Source: Actinomycetota bacterium (lineage in GTDB: Bacteria > Actinomycetota > Actinomycetes > Propionibacteriales > Propionibacteriaceae). Taken from it: DNA of 64,000 nucleotides. Made by a program: the position numbers and the translations under genes. The notes beneath the pieces are model-generated. The model did no database searches and was not told the origin of the DNA. It saw nothing but the letters and a program-made list of their open reading frames with translations. The stretch spans positions 1 to 64,000 of the forward strand of contig JAIUOS010000016.1 in the NCBI GenBank assembly GCA_020161755.1, read 5' to 3'. Positions 45,590-55,350 of this stretch are shown in pieces (the first letter of the stretch is position 1; each line of letters begins with the position of its first letter).

Positions 45590-45679
45590 CTTCGAGCTTT
45601 CAGGTCGGTTCGAGCAGGTTCGGAACGAGCCCCACGACCGGCGGCGCGGGTGGTCATCCGCGTCACGGGAGCGCCCGGT

Positions 45680-45691
45680 TGAATCGTTCCA
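45680..45691 (-). promoter_or_regulatory. Operator TGAATCGTTCCA before rhaI
   Basis: Follows a TAGAAA box on the minus strand; the same design as before rhaB and the PHP gene. Confidence 0.58.
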
Positions 45692-45735
45692 TTTTCTAAG
45701 CAAGGTAGTCAGCAAACGGCATGGTGTCAAGGCCG

Positions 45736-46851
45736 TCAGAGGGCGGTCAGCGTCCGCGCCACCGCCCGTTCGAGGTTCGCCGGGCCCTCCCGCAGCGCGG
45801 TGGGCAGGTCGACCGGGACGTCCACGATGCCGACGACCGCGGCGAACCGTGTGCCGAGCAGGTCGACCGCGTCGGGCGCGACGCGTCCGGCGAACGCCAG
45901 CACCGGTACCCCGCGCCGGGCGGCGACGTCCGCGACCCCGACCGGGGTCTTCCCGGCCAGCGACTGCGCGTCCAGCGACCCCTCGCCGGTGAGCACCAGG
46001 TCGGCACCCGTGACCGCCGCGTCCAGGCCGGCGGCCTCCGCGACCACCACCACGCCAGGACGCAGCCGGGCGCCGAGCGCGAGGAAGGCCGCGCCGAGCC
46101 CACCGGCAGCGCCCGCGCCCGGGACGTCCCGGGTGTCGGGCAGCCCGGACGCGACGAGCGCGTCGGCCACCCGGGCCAGGACGGCGTCCAGCGCCGGCAC
46201 CTGCTCAGGTGTGGCGCCCTTCTGCGGCCCGAAGACGGCGGCCGCCCCGGACGGGCCGAGCAGGGGGTTGTCCACGTCGCAGGCGAGGTCGACCGGCAGG
46301 CCGGCCAGCCGCGGGTCGAGCCCGGCGAGGTCCACCCGGGCCAGCCGGCTCAGGCCCTCGGGCGTCGGCTCCAGCCGGTCACCGGACGCGTCCGTCCACA
46401 CCGCACCGAGCGCTGCCAGCAGGCCCGCTCCCCCGTCGGTGGTGGCCGAGCCGCCCAGGCCCACCAGCAGCCGGGTGGCGCCGTGGTCCAGGGCGTCCCG
46501 GACGAGGTCGCCGACCCCGGCAGAACTCGAGCGCCACACGTCCCGTTCGGCGGGCGCGACCAGCCCGATCCCGACCGCGGCGGCCACCTCGAGGACCGCG
46601 AGCCCGTCGCCGGTCAGCCCGTAACGGGCGTCGATCGGCCGGCCGAGCGCGTCGGTCGTGCGCACGCTGCGCCACGTCCCACCGAGCGCGTCCACCAGGG
46701 CTTCGGCCGTGCCCTCGCCACCGTCGGCCATCGGCACCTCGATGCACTCGGCGTCCGGGTACACCGTCCGCACCCCCCGGGCCATCGCCGCGGCGGCCTC
46801 GGCCGCGGTCATCGACTCCTTGAACGAGTCGGGAGCGAGCACCACGCGCAT
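45736..46851 (-). CDS. glxK: Glycerate kinase
   Basis: 371 residues of the GlxK family: MRVVLAPDSFKESMTAAEAA, MADGGEGTAEALVDALGG, LVGLGGSATTDGGAGLL, CDVDNPLLGPSGAAAVFGPQKG and LTGEGSLDAQSLAGKTPVGVA. It phosphorylates glycerate for entry to glycolysis. A monocistronic gene between the rha operon and glyA. The start is probably leaderless (TAGGCT ends seven bases before the ATG). Confidence 0.95.
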   Translation of the reverse strand: MRVVLAPDSFKESMTAAEAAAAMARGVRTVYPDAECIEVPMADGGEGTAEALVDALGGTWRSVRTTDALGRPIDARYGLTGDGLAVLEVAAAVGIGLVAPAERDVWRSSSAGVGDLVRDALDHGATRLLVGLGGSATTDGGAGLLAALGAVWTDASGDRLEPTPEGLSRLARVDLAGLDPRLAGLPVDLACDVDNPLLGPSGAAAVFGPQKGATPEQVPALDAVLARVADALVASGLPDTRDVPGAGAAGGLGAAFLALGARLRPGVVVVAEAAGLDAAVTGADLVLTGEGSLDAQSLAGKTPVGVADVAARRGVPVLAFAGRVAPDAVDLLGTRFAAVVGIVDVPVDLPTALREGPANLERAVARTLTAL

Positions 46852-46858
46852 GTCGCCC

Positions 46859-46864
46859 AGCCTA
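46859..46864 (-). promoter_or_regulatory. Probable -10 box of leaderless promoter (glxK)
   Basis: TAGGCT on the minus strand ends seven bases before the ATG at 46851. Confidence 0.52.
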
Positions 46865-47003
46865 GGCCCGCGGAGCCCCCCGGAACGCCCTGACGCGATC
46901 ACGCCACCCGCCGCCCCCCACCCGTCCCACCTGTCCCAACCCGCACCAGGCCTGGCCGGATCGCGACACTCGGAAGGGCGGAGGGGTGTCCACGCGTTGT
47001 CGA

Positions 47004-47009
47004 TAGAGT
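47004..47009 (+). promoter_or_regulatory. Possible -10 box for glyA
   Basis: TAGAGT, 28 bases before the GTG at 47038. Confidence 0.4.
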
Positions 47010-47037
47010 TGTCCGGTCCTCGAACCCAGGAGTGCCC

Positions 47038-48477
47038 GTGTCCGACCTCGCCAGCACCGCATCGTCCATCTACAGCCAGGCACTGGAGGTGATCGGTGGG
47101 ATCGAGCCCCGCATCGCCGCCGCGACCCGCGCCGAACTCGCCGACCAGCGGGCCTCGCTGAAGCTCATCGCGAGCGAGAACTACGCGTCGCTGCCGGTGC
47201 TGATGACCATGGGCACCTGGCTGAGCGACAAGTACGCCGAGGGCACCATCGGCCACCGCTTCTACGCGGGCTGCCAGAACATCGACACGGTCGAGACGGT
47301 CGCGTCCGAGCACGCCCGTGAGTTGTTCGGCGCCGAGTACGCCTACGCCCAGCCGCACTCCGGCATCGACGCCAACCTGGTCGCGTACTGGGCGATCCTC
47401 GCGCACCGGGTGGAGAGCCCGGCGCTGGAGAAGCTCGGCGCGAAGACCGTCAACGACCTGTCCGAGGACGACTGGGAGACCCTGCGCGCGACGTTCAACG
47501 CCCAGCGCGTGATGGGCATGTCACTGGACGCCGGCGGCCACCTCACCCACGGGTTCCGGCCCAACATCTCCGGCAAGATGTTCCGCCAGCACTCCTACGG
47601 CACCAACCCCGAGACCGGCCTGATCGACTACGACAAGCTCCTCGCCGACGCCCGTGAGTTCAAGCCGCTGATCCTGGTGGCCGGCTACTCGGCCTACCCG
47701 CGCCGCGTGAACTTCGCCAAGATGCGCGACATCGCGGACGAGGTGGGCGCCACCCTGTTCGTCGACATGGCGCACTTCGCCGGACTGGTCGCGGGCAAGG
47801 TGTTCACCGGCGAGGAGAACCCCGTCCCCTACGCGGACGTGGTCGCCACCACCACCCACAAGTCGCTGCGCGGCCCGCGCGGCGGCCTGGTGCTGGCGAC
47901 GCAGGAGTACGCGCCAGCCGTCGACCGCGGCTGCCCGATGGTGCTCGGCGGCCCGCTCGGCCACGTGATGGCCGCCAAGGCGGTGGCCCTCGCCGAGGCC
48001 CGTCAGCCGGCGTTCCAGACCTACGCCCAGGCCGTGGCCGACAACGCGAAGGCGCTGGCCGATGGCCTGCTCACGCGCGGCGTGACCCTGGTCACCGGCG
48101 GCACCGACAACCACCTGGTGCTGCTGGACGTCGGCTCGTTCGGGCTCACCGGCCGGCAGGCCGAGTCGGCGCTGCTCGACTCCGGCATCGTCACCAACCG
48201 CAACTCGGTGCCGAACGACCCCAACGGCGCCTGGTACACCACCGGCGTCCGCATCGGCACCCCGGCGCTGACCACCCGCGGCTTCGGCGCTGCCGAGTTC
48301 GACCGGGTGGCCGAGCTGATCACCGGCGTCCTGAAGGCGACCACCCCGGTGGCCACCGCGGCGGGCGCCCCGGGCAAGGCGAAGTACGACCTGGCGGACG
48401 GCGTCGCCGCCCGCACCCGGGCCGCCGCCGCCGAACTCCTGGACGCCAACCCGCTCTACCCCGGCCTCGAGGTCTGA
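47038..48477 (+). CDS. glyA: Serine hydroxymethyltransferase (long form)
   Basis: 479 residues, about 60 longer than the common GlyA, as in a subset of actinobacteria and chlamydiae. The pyridoxal-phosphate lysine is in [13 protein letters not shown]; other marks are [45 protein letters not shown] and [11 protein letters not shown]. It interconverts serine and glycine with tetrahydrofolate, supplying one-carbon units. GTG at 47038 is chosen because AGGAG lies five bases before it; the GTG at 47032 overlaps that site. Confidence 0.96.
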   Translation: MSDLASTASSIYSQALEVIGGIEPRIAAATRAELADQRASLKLIASENYASLPVLMTMGTWLSDKYAEGTIGHRFYAGCQNIDTVETVASEHARELFGAEYAYAQPHSGIDANLVAYWAILAHRVESPALEKLGAKTVNDLSEDDWETLRATFNAQRVMGMSLDAGGHLTHGFRPNISGKMFRQHSYGTNPETGLIDYDKLLADAREFKPLILVAGYSAYPRRVNFAKMRDIADEVGATLFVDMAHFAGLVAGKVFTGEENPVPYADVVATTTHKSLRGPRGGLVLATQEYAPAVDRGCPMVLGGPLGHVMAAKAVALAEARQPAFQTYAQAVADNAKALADGLLTRGVTLVTGGTDNHLVLLDVGSFGLTGRQAESALLDSGIVTNRNSVPNDPNGAWYTTGVRIGTPALTTRGFGAAEFDRVAELITGVLKATTPVATAAGAPGKAKYDLADGVAARTRAAAAELLDANPLYPGLEV

Positions 48478-48478
48478 C

Positions 48479-48570
48479 GGACCGGATTGGGGACGGTTCC
48501 TATCTCGGTCCGGGACCGAGTTAGGAACCGTCCCCGATTCGGTCCCGGACCGAGTTAGGAACCGTCCCTA
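48479..48570. repeat. Array of 33-base palindromic units
   Basis: Unit 1 (48479-48511), inverted unit 2 (48513-48545) and partial unit 3 (48547-48570), separated by single bases. Each is framed by GGACCG and CGGTCC with GGACGGTTCC or its complement inside. Same family as 9200-9256. Unit 3 supplies the TAG stop of the pirin gene. Confidence 0.88.
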
Positions 48571-49548
48571 CTGGCGGCCGCGGCGGAAGCGGCGCTTCAG
48601 GCGGAGGTCGGCGGGCAGCGGCGGGGCCTCCAGGCGGACGGTGTCGCCGCGGTAGCCCGCGACGTGGCCGAACCGGTCGTCCGGGGCCTCGTTCCACTCC
48701 TGTCGCAGCCGGACGATGTCCTCGTGGCTACGGCCGATGAAGTTCCACCACATCACGACGCCCTCGTCGAAGGGCTCCCCGCCGAGCAGCATCACCCGCG
48801 CGGGCGCGTCCGTCGGGTTCGTCAGGCGCACCGCGTCGAGCCCGGCGTCCCGCACCCCCAGGACGGTGCGGTCCAGGCGCACCCCGTCGAAGTCGACCAC
48901 CCCGGTGTCGACGAGGACGCCGTGCTCGAAGCCCGCGTCGACCTCGAACTCCCAGGTCGCCCCGGGCGCCAGCACCAGCTCGGCGCCCAGCAGCGGCGTC
49001 TGGGTGTGCACCGGCGAGGTGACCCCGGCCAGCGAGCCGATCAGCAGCCGCCCGCGCACCCCCTCCTCGTCGAACGTGTCGGGCACGTGGTGCTGGAACT
49101 CCCGCACGAGGTCCTTCGACTCCTCCGGCAGCACCACCCACAGCTGCACCCCGTGCAGCAGGTCGCGCTCGGGCGTGGAGACCTCCGAGTGCGCGATGCC
49201 GTGCCCCGACGTCATCAGGTTCACCTCGCCCGGGCGCACCATCGCGTGCACGCCGCCGGAGTCGCGGTGCTCGATCTCGCCGTCGAACAGCCAGCTCACC
49301 GTCTGGAGCCCGGTGTGCGGGTGCGGCGGCACGTCCATGCAGATGCCGCGCTCGGGCCCGTAGTGGTCGACGAAGCACCACGCGCCGACGAACGAGCGGC
49401 GCAGGGACGGCAGCGTCCGGCGGACCTTGATCGCGTCCTCGCCGCCCAGCGCCACCTCCTTGGGCTCGATCAGCTGGACGTGCTCGGGATCGTGCTCGTC
49501 CGGCACGACGCAGTCGAGCATGTCGGACCTGGCTTCGGTGTTGCTCAT
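48568..49548 (-). CDS. Pirin family protein
   Basis: 326 residues with two cupin domains. The metal site of pirins is visible in MDVPPHPHTGLQTVSWLFDGEIEHRDS and the later VMTSGHGIAHSE-like stretch; the C-terminal pirin domain follows (LLGGEPFDEGVVMWWNF). Some pirins are quercetin dioxygenases or redox sensors; the role here is unknown. GAGGCACG precedes the ATG. Its stop codon lies inside a repeat unit, so the last residues may have been set by repeat insertion. Confidence 0.93.
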   Translation of the reverse strand: MSNTEARSDMLDCVVPDEHDPEHVQLIEPKEVALGGEDAIKVRRTLPSLRRSFVGAWCFVDHYGPERGICMDVPPHPHTGLQTVSWLFDGEIEHRDSGGVHAMVRPGEVNLMTSGHGIAHSEVSTPERDLLHGVQLWVVLPEESKDLVREFQHHVPDTFDEEGVRGRLLIGSLAGVTSPVHTQTPLLGAELVLAPGATWEFEVDAGFEHGVLVDTGVVDFDGVRLDRTVLGVRDAGLDAVRLTNPTDAPARVMLLGGEPFDEGVVMWWNFIGRSHEDIVRLRQEWNEAPDDRFGHVAGYRGDTVRLEAPPLPADLRLKRRFRRGRQ

Positions 49549-49651
49549 CGTGCCTCCTCGGCGGGTGCTTCCAGAGTAGGTCGCCGGGAATGCCGGCGGC
49601 GCCTGCGTGCTTAACCACTACAGACACCGCACCATTCCCCCGGAGGACCAC

Positions 49652-50128
49652 ATGCCCGCGCTCCAGGATTTCGAGGCCCGCCGGATCACCGGCCAGGACC
49701 AGCGCCTCGCCGAGTACCTCGGCAGCGTGGTCCTGGTGGTCAACACCGCGTCCAAGTGCGGTTTCACCCCGCAGTTCGAGGGCCTGGAGAAGCTCTACGC
49801 CGACCTCGCCGCCGACGGGCTGGTCGTCCTCGGCTTCCCCTGCGACCAGTTCGCCAACCAGGAGCTCGAGGACGACGCCGCCACCGCCGAGTTCTGCCAG
49901 CTGAACTACGGGGTGACGTTCCCGATGTTCGCCCGCGTCGACGTGAACGGGCCGGACGCCCACCCGCTGTTCGCGTGGCTGCGCAGCGAGAAGGGCGGGG
50001 TGCTGGGCGACGCGATCAAGTGGAACTTCACCAAGTTCCTCCTCGACCGGGACGGACGCGTGGTGCGGCGCTACGCCCCCACCGTGCCGCCGTCGGCGAT
50101 CGAGGCCGACATCCGCGCCCTGCTCTGA
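49652..50128 (+). CDS. Glutathione peroxidase-family thiol peroxidase
   Basis: 158 residues. Peroxidatic Cys36 in VVNTASKCGFTPQ, then LGFPCDQFANQE and KWNFTKFLLDRDG, the usual GPx motifs with cysteine in place of selenocysteine. It reduces hydroperoxides, in actinobacteria normally with thioredoxin rather than glutathione. CCGGAGGACCAC precedes the ATG. Divergent from the pirin gene. Confidence 0.95.
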   Translation: MPALQDFEARRITGQDQRLAEYLGSVVLVVNTASKCGFTPQFEGLEKLYADLAADGLVVLGFPCDQFANQELEDDAATAEFCQLNYGVTFPMFARVDVNGPDAHPLFAWLRSEKGGVLGDAIKWNFTKFLLDRDGRVVRRYAPTVPPSAIEADIRALL

Positions 50129-50146
50129 GGCAGCTTCTGGGGCCGA

Positions 50147-51103
50147 TCAGGACGCCGAGCGCCGGATCGCCTCCAGGGTCCGCAGCGTGGCGACCGTGCG
50201 ACGGTGGTCGGGCGTCGCATCGCCCTCGCCCGCGCAGAGCCGGGCGAACCGCTCCACCTCGAAGTGCAGGGTGAAGTCGGGAGCGTCCACGGTGAGCGAC
50301 TCCTCGCTGCCGTCGATCCGTCGCACGCGCAGGTGCCGCGGCGCCGGGATGTGGTCGATCACGAGGGTCGCCAACTCGCCCTGCACCTCGCTGGGCACGT
50401 CGGACGCGGTGATCTTCGACCACCCGATGTCGGCAACGAAACCCGGGTACATGGCCAGGGCGGCACCGGCACCGTCGGCGCCACCGCCGACGGGCACGGA
50501 CGCGGCGAGCACCCGTCCCGGTTCGCCGAACAGCTCCACCAGCGCGCTCACGCAGTACACCCCGAGGTCGTTCAGCGCGCCGCCGGCCAGCGCCGGGTCG
50601 AAGATGTTCACCCGTTCGCCGGCCAGCACCTGGTCGTAGCGGGACGACCGCTGGCAGTACCGCAGGGACGCCCGGCGCAGTGTGCCCAGGCTCCCCAACA
50701 GCTCGCGGACGCGGGCCAGACCCGGGTCGTAGGCGGTCCGCATCCCTTCCAGCACCACCACGTCGGCGGTCTCCGCGGCGGCCAGCAGGGTCTCGAACTC
50801 CTGCGCCGTGACCGTGGCCGGCTTCTCCACCAGCACATGCTTGCCGGCCCGGATCGCGTCCAGCGCCTGGCCGTAGTGCAGGCTGTTCGGCGTCGCCACG
50901 TACACCGCGTCCACGTCGGCGGAGGCCAGCAGGCCGGGCAGGTCGTCGCTCCACCCGGCCGCGCCGATCTCTTCTGCGAACGCGGACGCGCGCGCCGCGT
51001 CCCGGGAGTAGGCGTACGCGATCTCGACGCCCGGCACCAGGGCCACGCCGGCAGCGAACTGCGTGGTGATCCAGCTGGTGCCGATCGTGGCGAACCGGAG
51101 CAT
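50147..51103 (-). CDS. Gfo/Idh/MocA-family oxidoreductase
   Basis: 318 residues. Rossmann start LRFATIGTSWITTQFAAG (GxGxxG replaced by GTSWI), then VYVATPNSLHYGQALDAIRAGKHVLVEKP, the family's EKP catalytic lysine, and FDPALAGGALNDLGVYC. It oxidises or reduces a sugar or related alcohol with NAD(P). GGGAGGAGTCGC precedes the ATG. Convergent with the peroxidase gene and without pathway neighbours, so no substrate is offered. Confidence 0.93.
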   Translation of the reverse strand: MLRFATIGTSWITTQFAAGVALVPGVEIAYAYSRDAARASAFAEEIGAAGWSDDLPGLLASADVDAVYVATPNSLHYGQALDAIRAGKHVLVEKPATVTAQEFETLLAAAETADVVVLEGMRTAYDPGLARVRELLGSLGTLRRASLRYCQRSSRYDQVLAGERVNIFDPALAGGALNDLGVYCVSALVELFGEPGRVLAASVPVGGGADGAGAALAMYPGFVADIGWSKITASDVPSEVQGELATLVIDHIPAPRHLRVRRIDGSEESLTVDAPDFTLHFEVERFARLCAGEGDATPDHRRTVATLRTLEAIRRSAS

Positions 51104-51132
51104 GCGACTCCTCCCGTCCGGGTCGTCGGAAC

Positions 51133-52815
51133 TCAGCGGCTGAACAGGGTGCCCTGGACCGTGGTGACGAAGTTCGCCAAGGACGCCGGCAGGTCGGCGA
51201 GGTGCCAGCCGTCCGGGCCGTGGTACCAGTCGAGGTCCTCGGCGTCGGAGGTCTCGTCGTCGTCGGCGTCGGCCACCGCCTGCAGCCAGCGCTCCTTGCC
51301 GCCGAGCACGATCGCGTACGGCAGGATCGAGGAGAGCTGCGCATACCCCTTGCCGGTCGGCAGGGTGTCCACCGGTTCGGTCAGCAGGCTGCCGCGGAGC
51401 ACGTCCAGCCCGCGCAGCGCGCCGGTGCCCTTGGCGGTGCGGGCCGGCATCTCGGCGGCGATCGCCACCACGCCCAGAGCGAGGGCGATCAGCACGAGGC
51501 CGGTCAGGCCGAACGTCGTGAACGCGGCCAGCAGCAGGGTGACGACCACGGCGATCGCGAGCCCGATCCAGCCCAGCCGGGACCAGCGGTTGCGGGTCTG
51601 GTCGGGACGCCCGGCGAACCAGCCCCGCTCGACGACCTCGTCGTACAGCTCGGACTGGACCTGTCCGATGACCGCACTGACGCTGCCGGCCAGGTTCGAG
51701 ACGCGCACCGCCTCGCCCTGGAGCGGCGCCACCGCGTCCAGCAGGGTACGCTCGTAGGCGAGCAGCTTGTCGTTGCTCTCGCGGCGGGCGAACGACCAGT
51801 CGGTGGGCGCGTGGGCCGACTCCCGGGGCAGCTCGGTGATGCGGACGTGGCCACGGACGGCGAGGTCGAGCAGGGTCGCGGTCACGTCGATCGGGTCGAC
51901 GCGCTCGTCGGCCAGCGTGCCGGCCTCGCCCGGCCGGATGTGGTCGACGACCCGGAACTCGCTCTCCCCCGCGCCGACCGGGTGGAACGCCGCGACCAGC
52001 GTGGGTTCGGTGCCGACGACCGCGTCCCGGCCGATCCGGCGGTGCGCGGCCCACAGGGCCAGCCCGCCGAGCAGCAGCAGCGCGGCGGCGATCCCGAGCG
52101 GAAGGGGTGCGGCGGAGAAGGCCCGGTCGAGGCTCCAGACGTCACGGACGTCCTGGTTCACGGCCACCGCCGTGGTCTTGTAGCGGATCGAGCCGACGAC
52201 CACCTGGCCGGCCCCGAGCGCCTCCTGGTGGAAGACCGGGTTCGGGTTGTCGCTGGTGCCGCCACCGTAGAACGTGCAGGGGCCCGGGGACGCCGGGTCG
52301 CCCGCCTCGCAGTCGACGCTGCCGACGCCGGGGCCGGTGACCACGGCGTCGAAGGTCGACACCGGGGCGGTCAGCCCCTGGACGAACGCCCAGGCGACCG
52401 TCGTGGTGTCGTCGGCCGTGGCGAGTGCGGCCCCGTGCACGACGTAGGAGAGTTCGAGCGGGGTGGTCACGCCGTTGAGCGGCACGTCGACGGTCGTCGA
52501 GGACGCTCCGGTCGTCACCTTCGCGCCGAGGTCGGTGCCGCCGCTGGCGGCCTTCACGTCGGTGAGGGTGAAGCGGTACTCCTGGTTGTTCACGGTGCGG
52601 GTGACCGTGTCGAAGACCTGCCGGAAGGACGCCGGCGCGCCGCCGGCGAAGGCCACCGTGGCCGTGACCTGGAGCGTGCCGTCGGCACCGACGTTCGCCA
52701 CCACGGTGTAGGTGTCCACCTGGTCGGCCGCGCGTGCGGCCGGCGCCACGCATGCCACTAGTGCCAACGCCGTGACCACGATCGCCCACAGCCGCCGGAA
52801 CCCGGTCCTGCCCAT
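51133..52815 (-). CDS. DUF2207 domain membrane protein
   Basis: 560 residues. Signal peptide (about 1-29, ending ARAADQ), an extracytoplasmic beta-rich DUF2207 domain (30-235), a membrane helix (about 240-260, PLGIAAALLLLGGLALWAA), a cytoplasmic region with a winged-helix-like segment (DPIDVTATLLDLAVRGHVRI), two more helices (about 400-450) and an acidic C-terminus. The family is widespread and unassigned. A ribosome-binding site GAGGGGGAGC precedes the ATG. Confidence 0.9.
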   Translation of the reverse strand: MGRTGFRRLWAIVVTALALVACVAPAARAADQVDTYTVVANVGADGTLQVTATVAFAGGAPASFRQVFDTVTRTVNNQEYRFTLTDVKAASGGTDLGAKVTTGASSTTVDVPLNGVTTPLELSYVVHGAALATADDTTTVAWAFVQGLTAPVSTFDAVVTGPGVGSVDCEAGDPASPGPCTFYGGGTSDNPNPVFHQEALGAGQVVVGSIRYKTTAVAVNQDVRDVWSLDRAFSAAPLPLGIAAALLLLGGLALWAAHRRIGRDAVVGTEPTLVAAFHPVGAGESEFRVVDHIRPGEAGTLADERVDPIDVTATLLDLAVRGHVRITELPRESAHAPTDWSFARRESNDKLLAYERTLLDAVAPLQGEAVRVSNLAGSVSAVIGQVQSELYDEVVERGWFAGRPDQTRNRWSRLGWIGLAIAVVVTLLLAAFTTFGLTGLVLIALALGVVAIAAEMPARTAKGTGALRGLDVLRGSLLTEPVDTLPTGKGYAQLSSILPYAIVLGGKERWLQAVADADDDETSDAEDLDWYHGPDGWHLADLPASLANFVTTVQGTLFSR

Positions 52816-52956
52816 TCCCGCTCCCCCTCGTTCGGTTGGCTACACACTAGTGCCGCGGCGCCTCCGCGCCACAGGTCCGGCGCGCTGGTTTCGGACGGGC
52901 CGCCCTCGCTCGGAACCGGACCGGAAAGGGCCTGCCGCGGTGTCGGGGTCGTCCCC

Positions 52957-52962
52957 TAAGCT
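52957..52962 (+). promoter_or_regulatory. Probable -10 box of leaderless promoter (Zn peptidase gene)
   Basis: TAAGCT ends six bases before the GTG at 52969. Confidence 0.58.
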
Positions 52963-52968
52963 GACCGC

Positions 52969-54126
52969 GTGACGCAGCAGTGGGGGAACTCGGGTCAACA
53001 GGGTGGCCAGTGGCCGGTCCAGCAGAACTGGAACCGTCCGTCGCAGGCCTGGGGGGCGCAGCAGGCGCCCCAGTACGGCCCGAACGCGGGCGCCTACGGC
53101 CCGCCCGGAGCGACCACCGGCCAGCAGCCGGGCTACCAGACGTCCCCCTACTCCACGCCCGGGCAGTTCGGCCCGCCCGGCGGGCCGCGGAAGAGCCCGA
53201 TGCGCGGCCTGCTGCTCGGCCTGGTGCTGGTGGTCGGCATCGCGTTCTTCGGCATCGCCCTGATGTCGTACCTGGGCGGCGGCTCCGGCGGTGACCAGCC
53301 GGGCGGAAACCGGACGACCGCCGCGCCGCAGCCCACCGTCTCGGTGCCGGCCCCCGACACCGACCCGCCCGAGCTTCCCGCCCCCGAGACCTACGGCGAG
53401 GCCACGACGTGGCTGGAGGAGAACGCGGTCTACGCCCAGTCCATCCAGGTGCCCACCGACTGCTCGGTGCCGAAGATCGACATGCGGACGGCGTCGGTGG
53501 CCGAACTCACCGACCACCTCAACGAGCTCACCGCCTGCCTGTGGCAGGTGTGGTCGCCGCCGTTGGAGAAGGCCGGGTTCGAGTTGCCGCGTCCGCCGGT
53601 CACCGTCTACGACCAGCCCATCACCACCGGCTGCGGCAAGCTCGACGAGGTCAACGCCGTCTACTGCTCGGCCGACCAGCGCATCTACTACGCGCAGCCG
53701 CTGTGGCAGATCTTCCCGGAGAACCAGCAGGATGATCCGTTCGTGGTGGAGTCGGTGCTGGCCCACGAGTTCGGGCACACCATCCAGGCCCGCACCGGCA
53801 TCATGATCGCCTCGGGCGCCTGGGAGCAGAAGTCGACTGCGGCGGAGGGTAAGGTCTTCTCCCGTCGCCTCGAGCAGCAGGCCGACTGCTTCGCGGGCAT
53901 GTTCACCGAGGCCGTGGGTGCGTCCTCCGGCCTGTCGAACGACGACCTGGTCAACCTGCGCGACGTGTTCTACAACCTCGGCGACGACGTGCTCAACAAC
54001 ACGCCGAACGTCCAGGGCGGTCACGGCCTGGGCCGGTCGCGCAAGGCGTGGTTCACGGTCGGCCAGGAGAGCACCCTGATGGGCAAGTGCAACACCTACA
54101 CGGCGCCGCCCGCGTCGGTGCGCTGA
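52969..54126 (+). CDS. Neutral zinc metallopeptidase, membrane-anchored (YpfJ-like)
   Basis: 385 residues. A Gln/Gly/Pro-rich cytoplasmic N-terminus (1-75) precedes one membrane helix (about 78-103). After a Pro/Thr-rich linker the peptidase domain shows VLAHEFGHTIQ, with His266, Glu267 and His270 as zinc and catalytic residues, and EQQADCFAGMF supplying the third zinc ligand. Such proteins form the Zn_peptidase family of unclear substrate. The GTG start has no ribosome-binding site and appears leaderless. Confidence 0.92.
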   Translation: MTQQWGNSGQQGGQWPVQQNWNRPSQAWGAQQAPQYGPNAGAYGPPGATTGQQPGYQTSPYSTPGQFGPPGGPRKSPMRGLLLGLVLVVGIAFFGIALMSYLGGGSGGDQPGGNRTTAAPQPTVSVPAPDTDPPELPAPETYGEATTWLEENAVYAQSIQVPTDCSVPKIDMRTASVAELTDHLNELTACLWQVWSPPLEKAGFELPRPPVTVYDQPITTGCGKLDEVNAVYCSADQRIYYAQPLWQIFPENQQDDPFVVESVLAHEFGHTIQARTGIMIASGAWEQKSTAAEGKVFSRRLEQQADCFAGMFTEAVGASSGLSNDDLVNLRDVFYNLGDDVLNNTPNVQGGHGLGRSRKAWFTVGQESTLMGKCNTYTAPPASVR

Positions 54127-54161
54127 CGACCTCTGCGGCGTCGATGCGTTGACGCAGGCGC

Positions 54162-54635
54162 TCAGTCGCTGCTGAGCAGCGCGGTCGCGATCGCGGCGAG
54201 GCCTTCGCCCCGTCCGGTGAGGCCCAGCCCGTCGGTGGTGGTGCCGGACAGGCTCACCGGGGCGCCGACGGCCGCCGACAGCACGGCTTCGGCCTCGGTC
54301 CGGCGGGCGGCCAGGTGGGGACGATTCCCGATCACCTGGATCGCCACGTTCTCGACCCGGAAGCCGGCCGCGCGCACGCGTGCGACGGTCTCGACGAGGA
54401 ACGCCACCCCGCTCGCCCCCGCCCAGGCGGGGTCGCTGGTGCCGAACGCGCCGCCGATGTCGCCGAGCCCGGCCGCGGACAGCAGCGCGTCCACGGCGGC
54501 GTGCGCGGCGACGTCGCCGTCCGAGTGCCCGGCGAGCCCGACCGGTTCGTCGGGGAACTCCAGGCCGGCCACCCACATCGGGACGCCGGGGGCGTAGGCG
54601 TGCACGTCGGTGCCCAGACCGACCCGCAGGCTCAT
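54162..54635 (-). CDS. ispF: 2-C-methyl-D-erythritol 2,4-cyclodiphosphate synthase
   Basis: 157 residues. Metal and substrate motifs [14 protein letters not shown] (DxH), [30 protein letters not shown] and [11 protein letters not shown]. It cyclises CDP-methylerythritol phosphate in the non-mevalonate isoprenoid pathway. The ATG overlaps the ispD stop by four bases (ATGA), so it is translationally coupled in carD-ispD-ispF. Confidence 0.96.
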   Translation of the reverse strand: MSLRVGLGTDVHAYAPGVPMWVAGLEFPDEPVGLAGHSDGDVAAHAAVDALLSAAGLGDIGGAFGTSDPAWAGASGVAFLVETVARVRAAGFRVENVAIQVIGNRPHLAARRTEAEAVLSAAVGAPVSLSGTTTDGLGLTGRGEGLAAIATALLSSD

Positions 54636-55324
54636 GAACGGCTCCTCACGACGGCCTCGGCCACCATCAGGTCGATGGGTTCGGTCACCTTCAGCGCCTC
54701 CCGGGAGCCCTCCACCAGGGCCACCGTTTCGCCCAGCACCTCCAGAGCGGCGGCGTCGTCGGTGACCGCGATGCCACGCTCCGCGACCACGCGGTGGGCC
54801 TCCTCGAGCCGGGCACGGACGAAGCCCTGTGGGGTCTGGACGGCGCACAGTTCGGCCCGGTCGACCACGGTCGAGCCGGACGGTGTCACCCGGCGCACGG
54901 TGTCGACCAGGGGAACCACCGGGATGCAGCCGACCGCGCCCGCGCGCAGCGCATCGATCACCCGGCGCACGACCGCGGCGGGAACCAGCGCCCTGGCCGC
55001 GTCGTGCACGAGCACGAAGACCGAGCGGGACAGCCCGGGATCGCCGGCGATCGCCGCCAGCCCGGCCCGGACGGAGTCCTGGCGCTCCGCACCGCCGGCC
55101 ACGCAGGCCGACGGGACCGGGGCGTCGGCGAGGACGCCCTCGAACGCGGGTTCGAGCCCGGGGGCCACCACGACGAGGGCACGGTCGACGCCGCCCTCAG
55201 CGAGCGCCTCGATGCTGCGCAGGACCAGCGGGCGTCCGCCCACCTCGCGCAGCGCCTTCGGCACGTTCCCGCCCAGACGGGTGCCGGAACCGGCCGCCAC
55301 CACGAGGGCGACGACCGGTTCCAT
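54632..55324 (-). CDS. ispD: 2-C-methyl-D-erythritol 4-phosphate cytidylyltransferase
   Basis: 230 residues. CTP-binding [17 protein letters not shown], then [24 protein letters not shown] and [15 protein letters not shown]. It couples CTP to methylerythritol phosphate. I chose the ATG at 55324, 26 bases after the carD stop; a longer frame overlaps carD and is unlikely. Confidence 0.96.
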   Translation of the reverse strand: MEPVVALVVAAGSGTRLGGNVPKALREVGGRPLVLRSIEALAEGGVDRALVVVAPGLEPAFEGVLADAPVPSACVAGGAERQDSVRAGLAAIAGDPGLSRSVFVLVHDAARALVPAAVVRRVIDALRAGAVGCIPVVPLVDTVRRVTPSGSTVVDRAELCAVQTPQGFVRARLEEAHRVVAERGIAVTDDAAALEVLGETVALVEGSREALKVTEPIDLMVAEAVVRSRS

Positions 55325-55350
55325 GAGTGACAGTGTGCCGTGCGGCAGGA

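Noticed and set aside
48479-48570. Possible CRISPR-like direct repeats
   Set aside because: Units alternate in orientation and have no spacer-sized gaps; they form palindromic intergenic elements.
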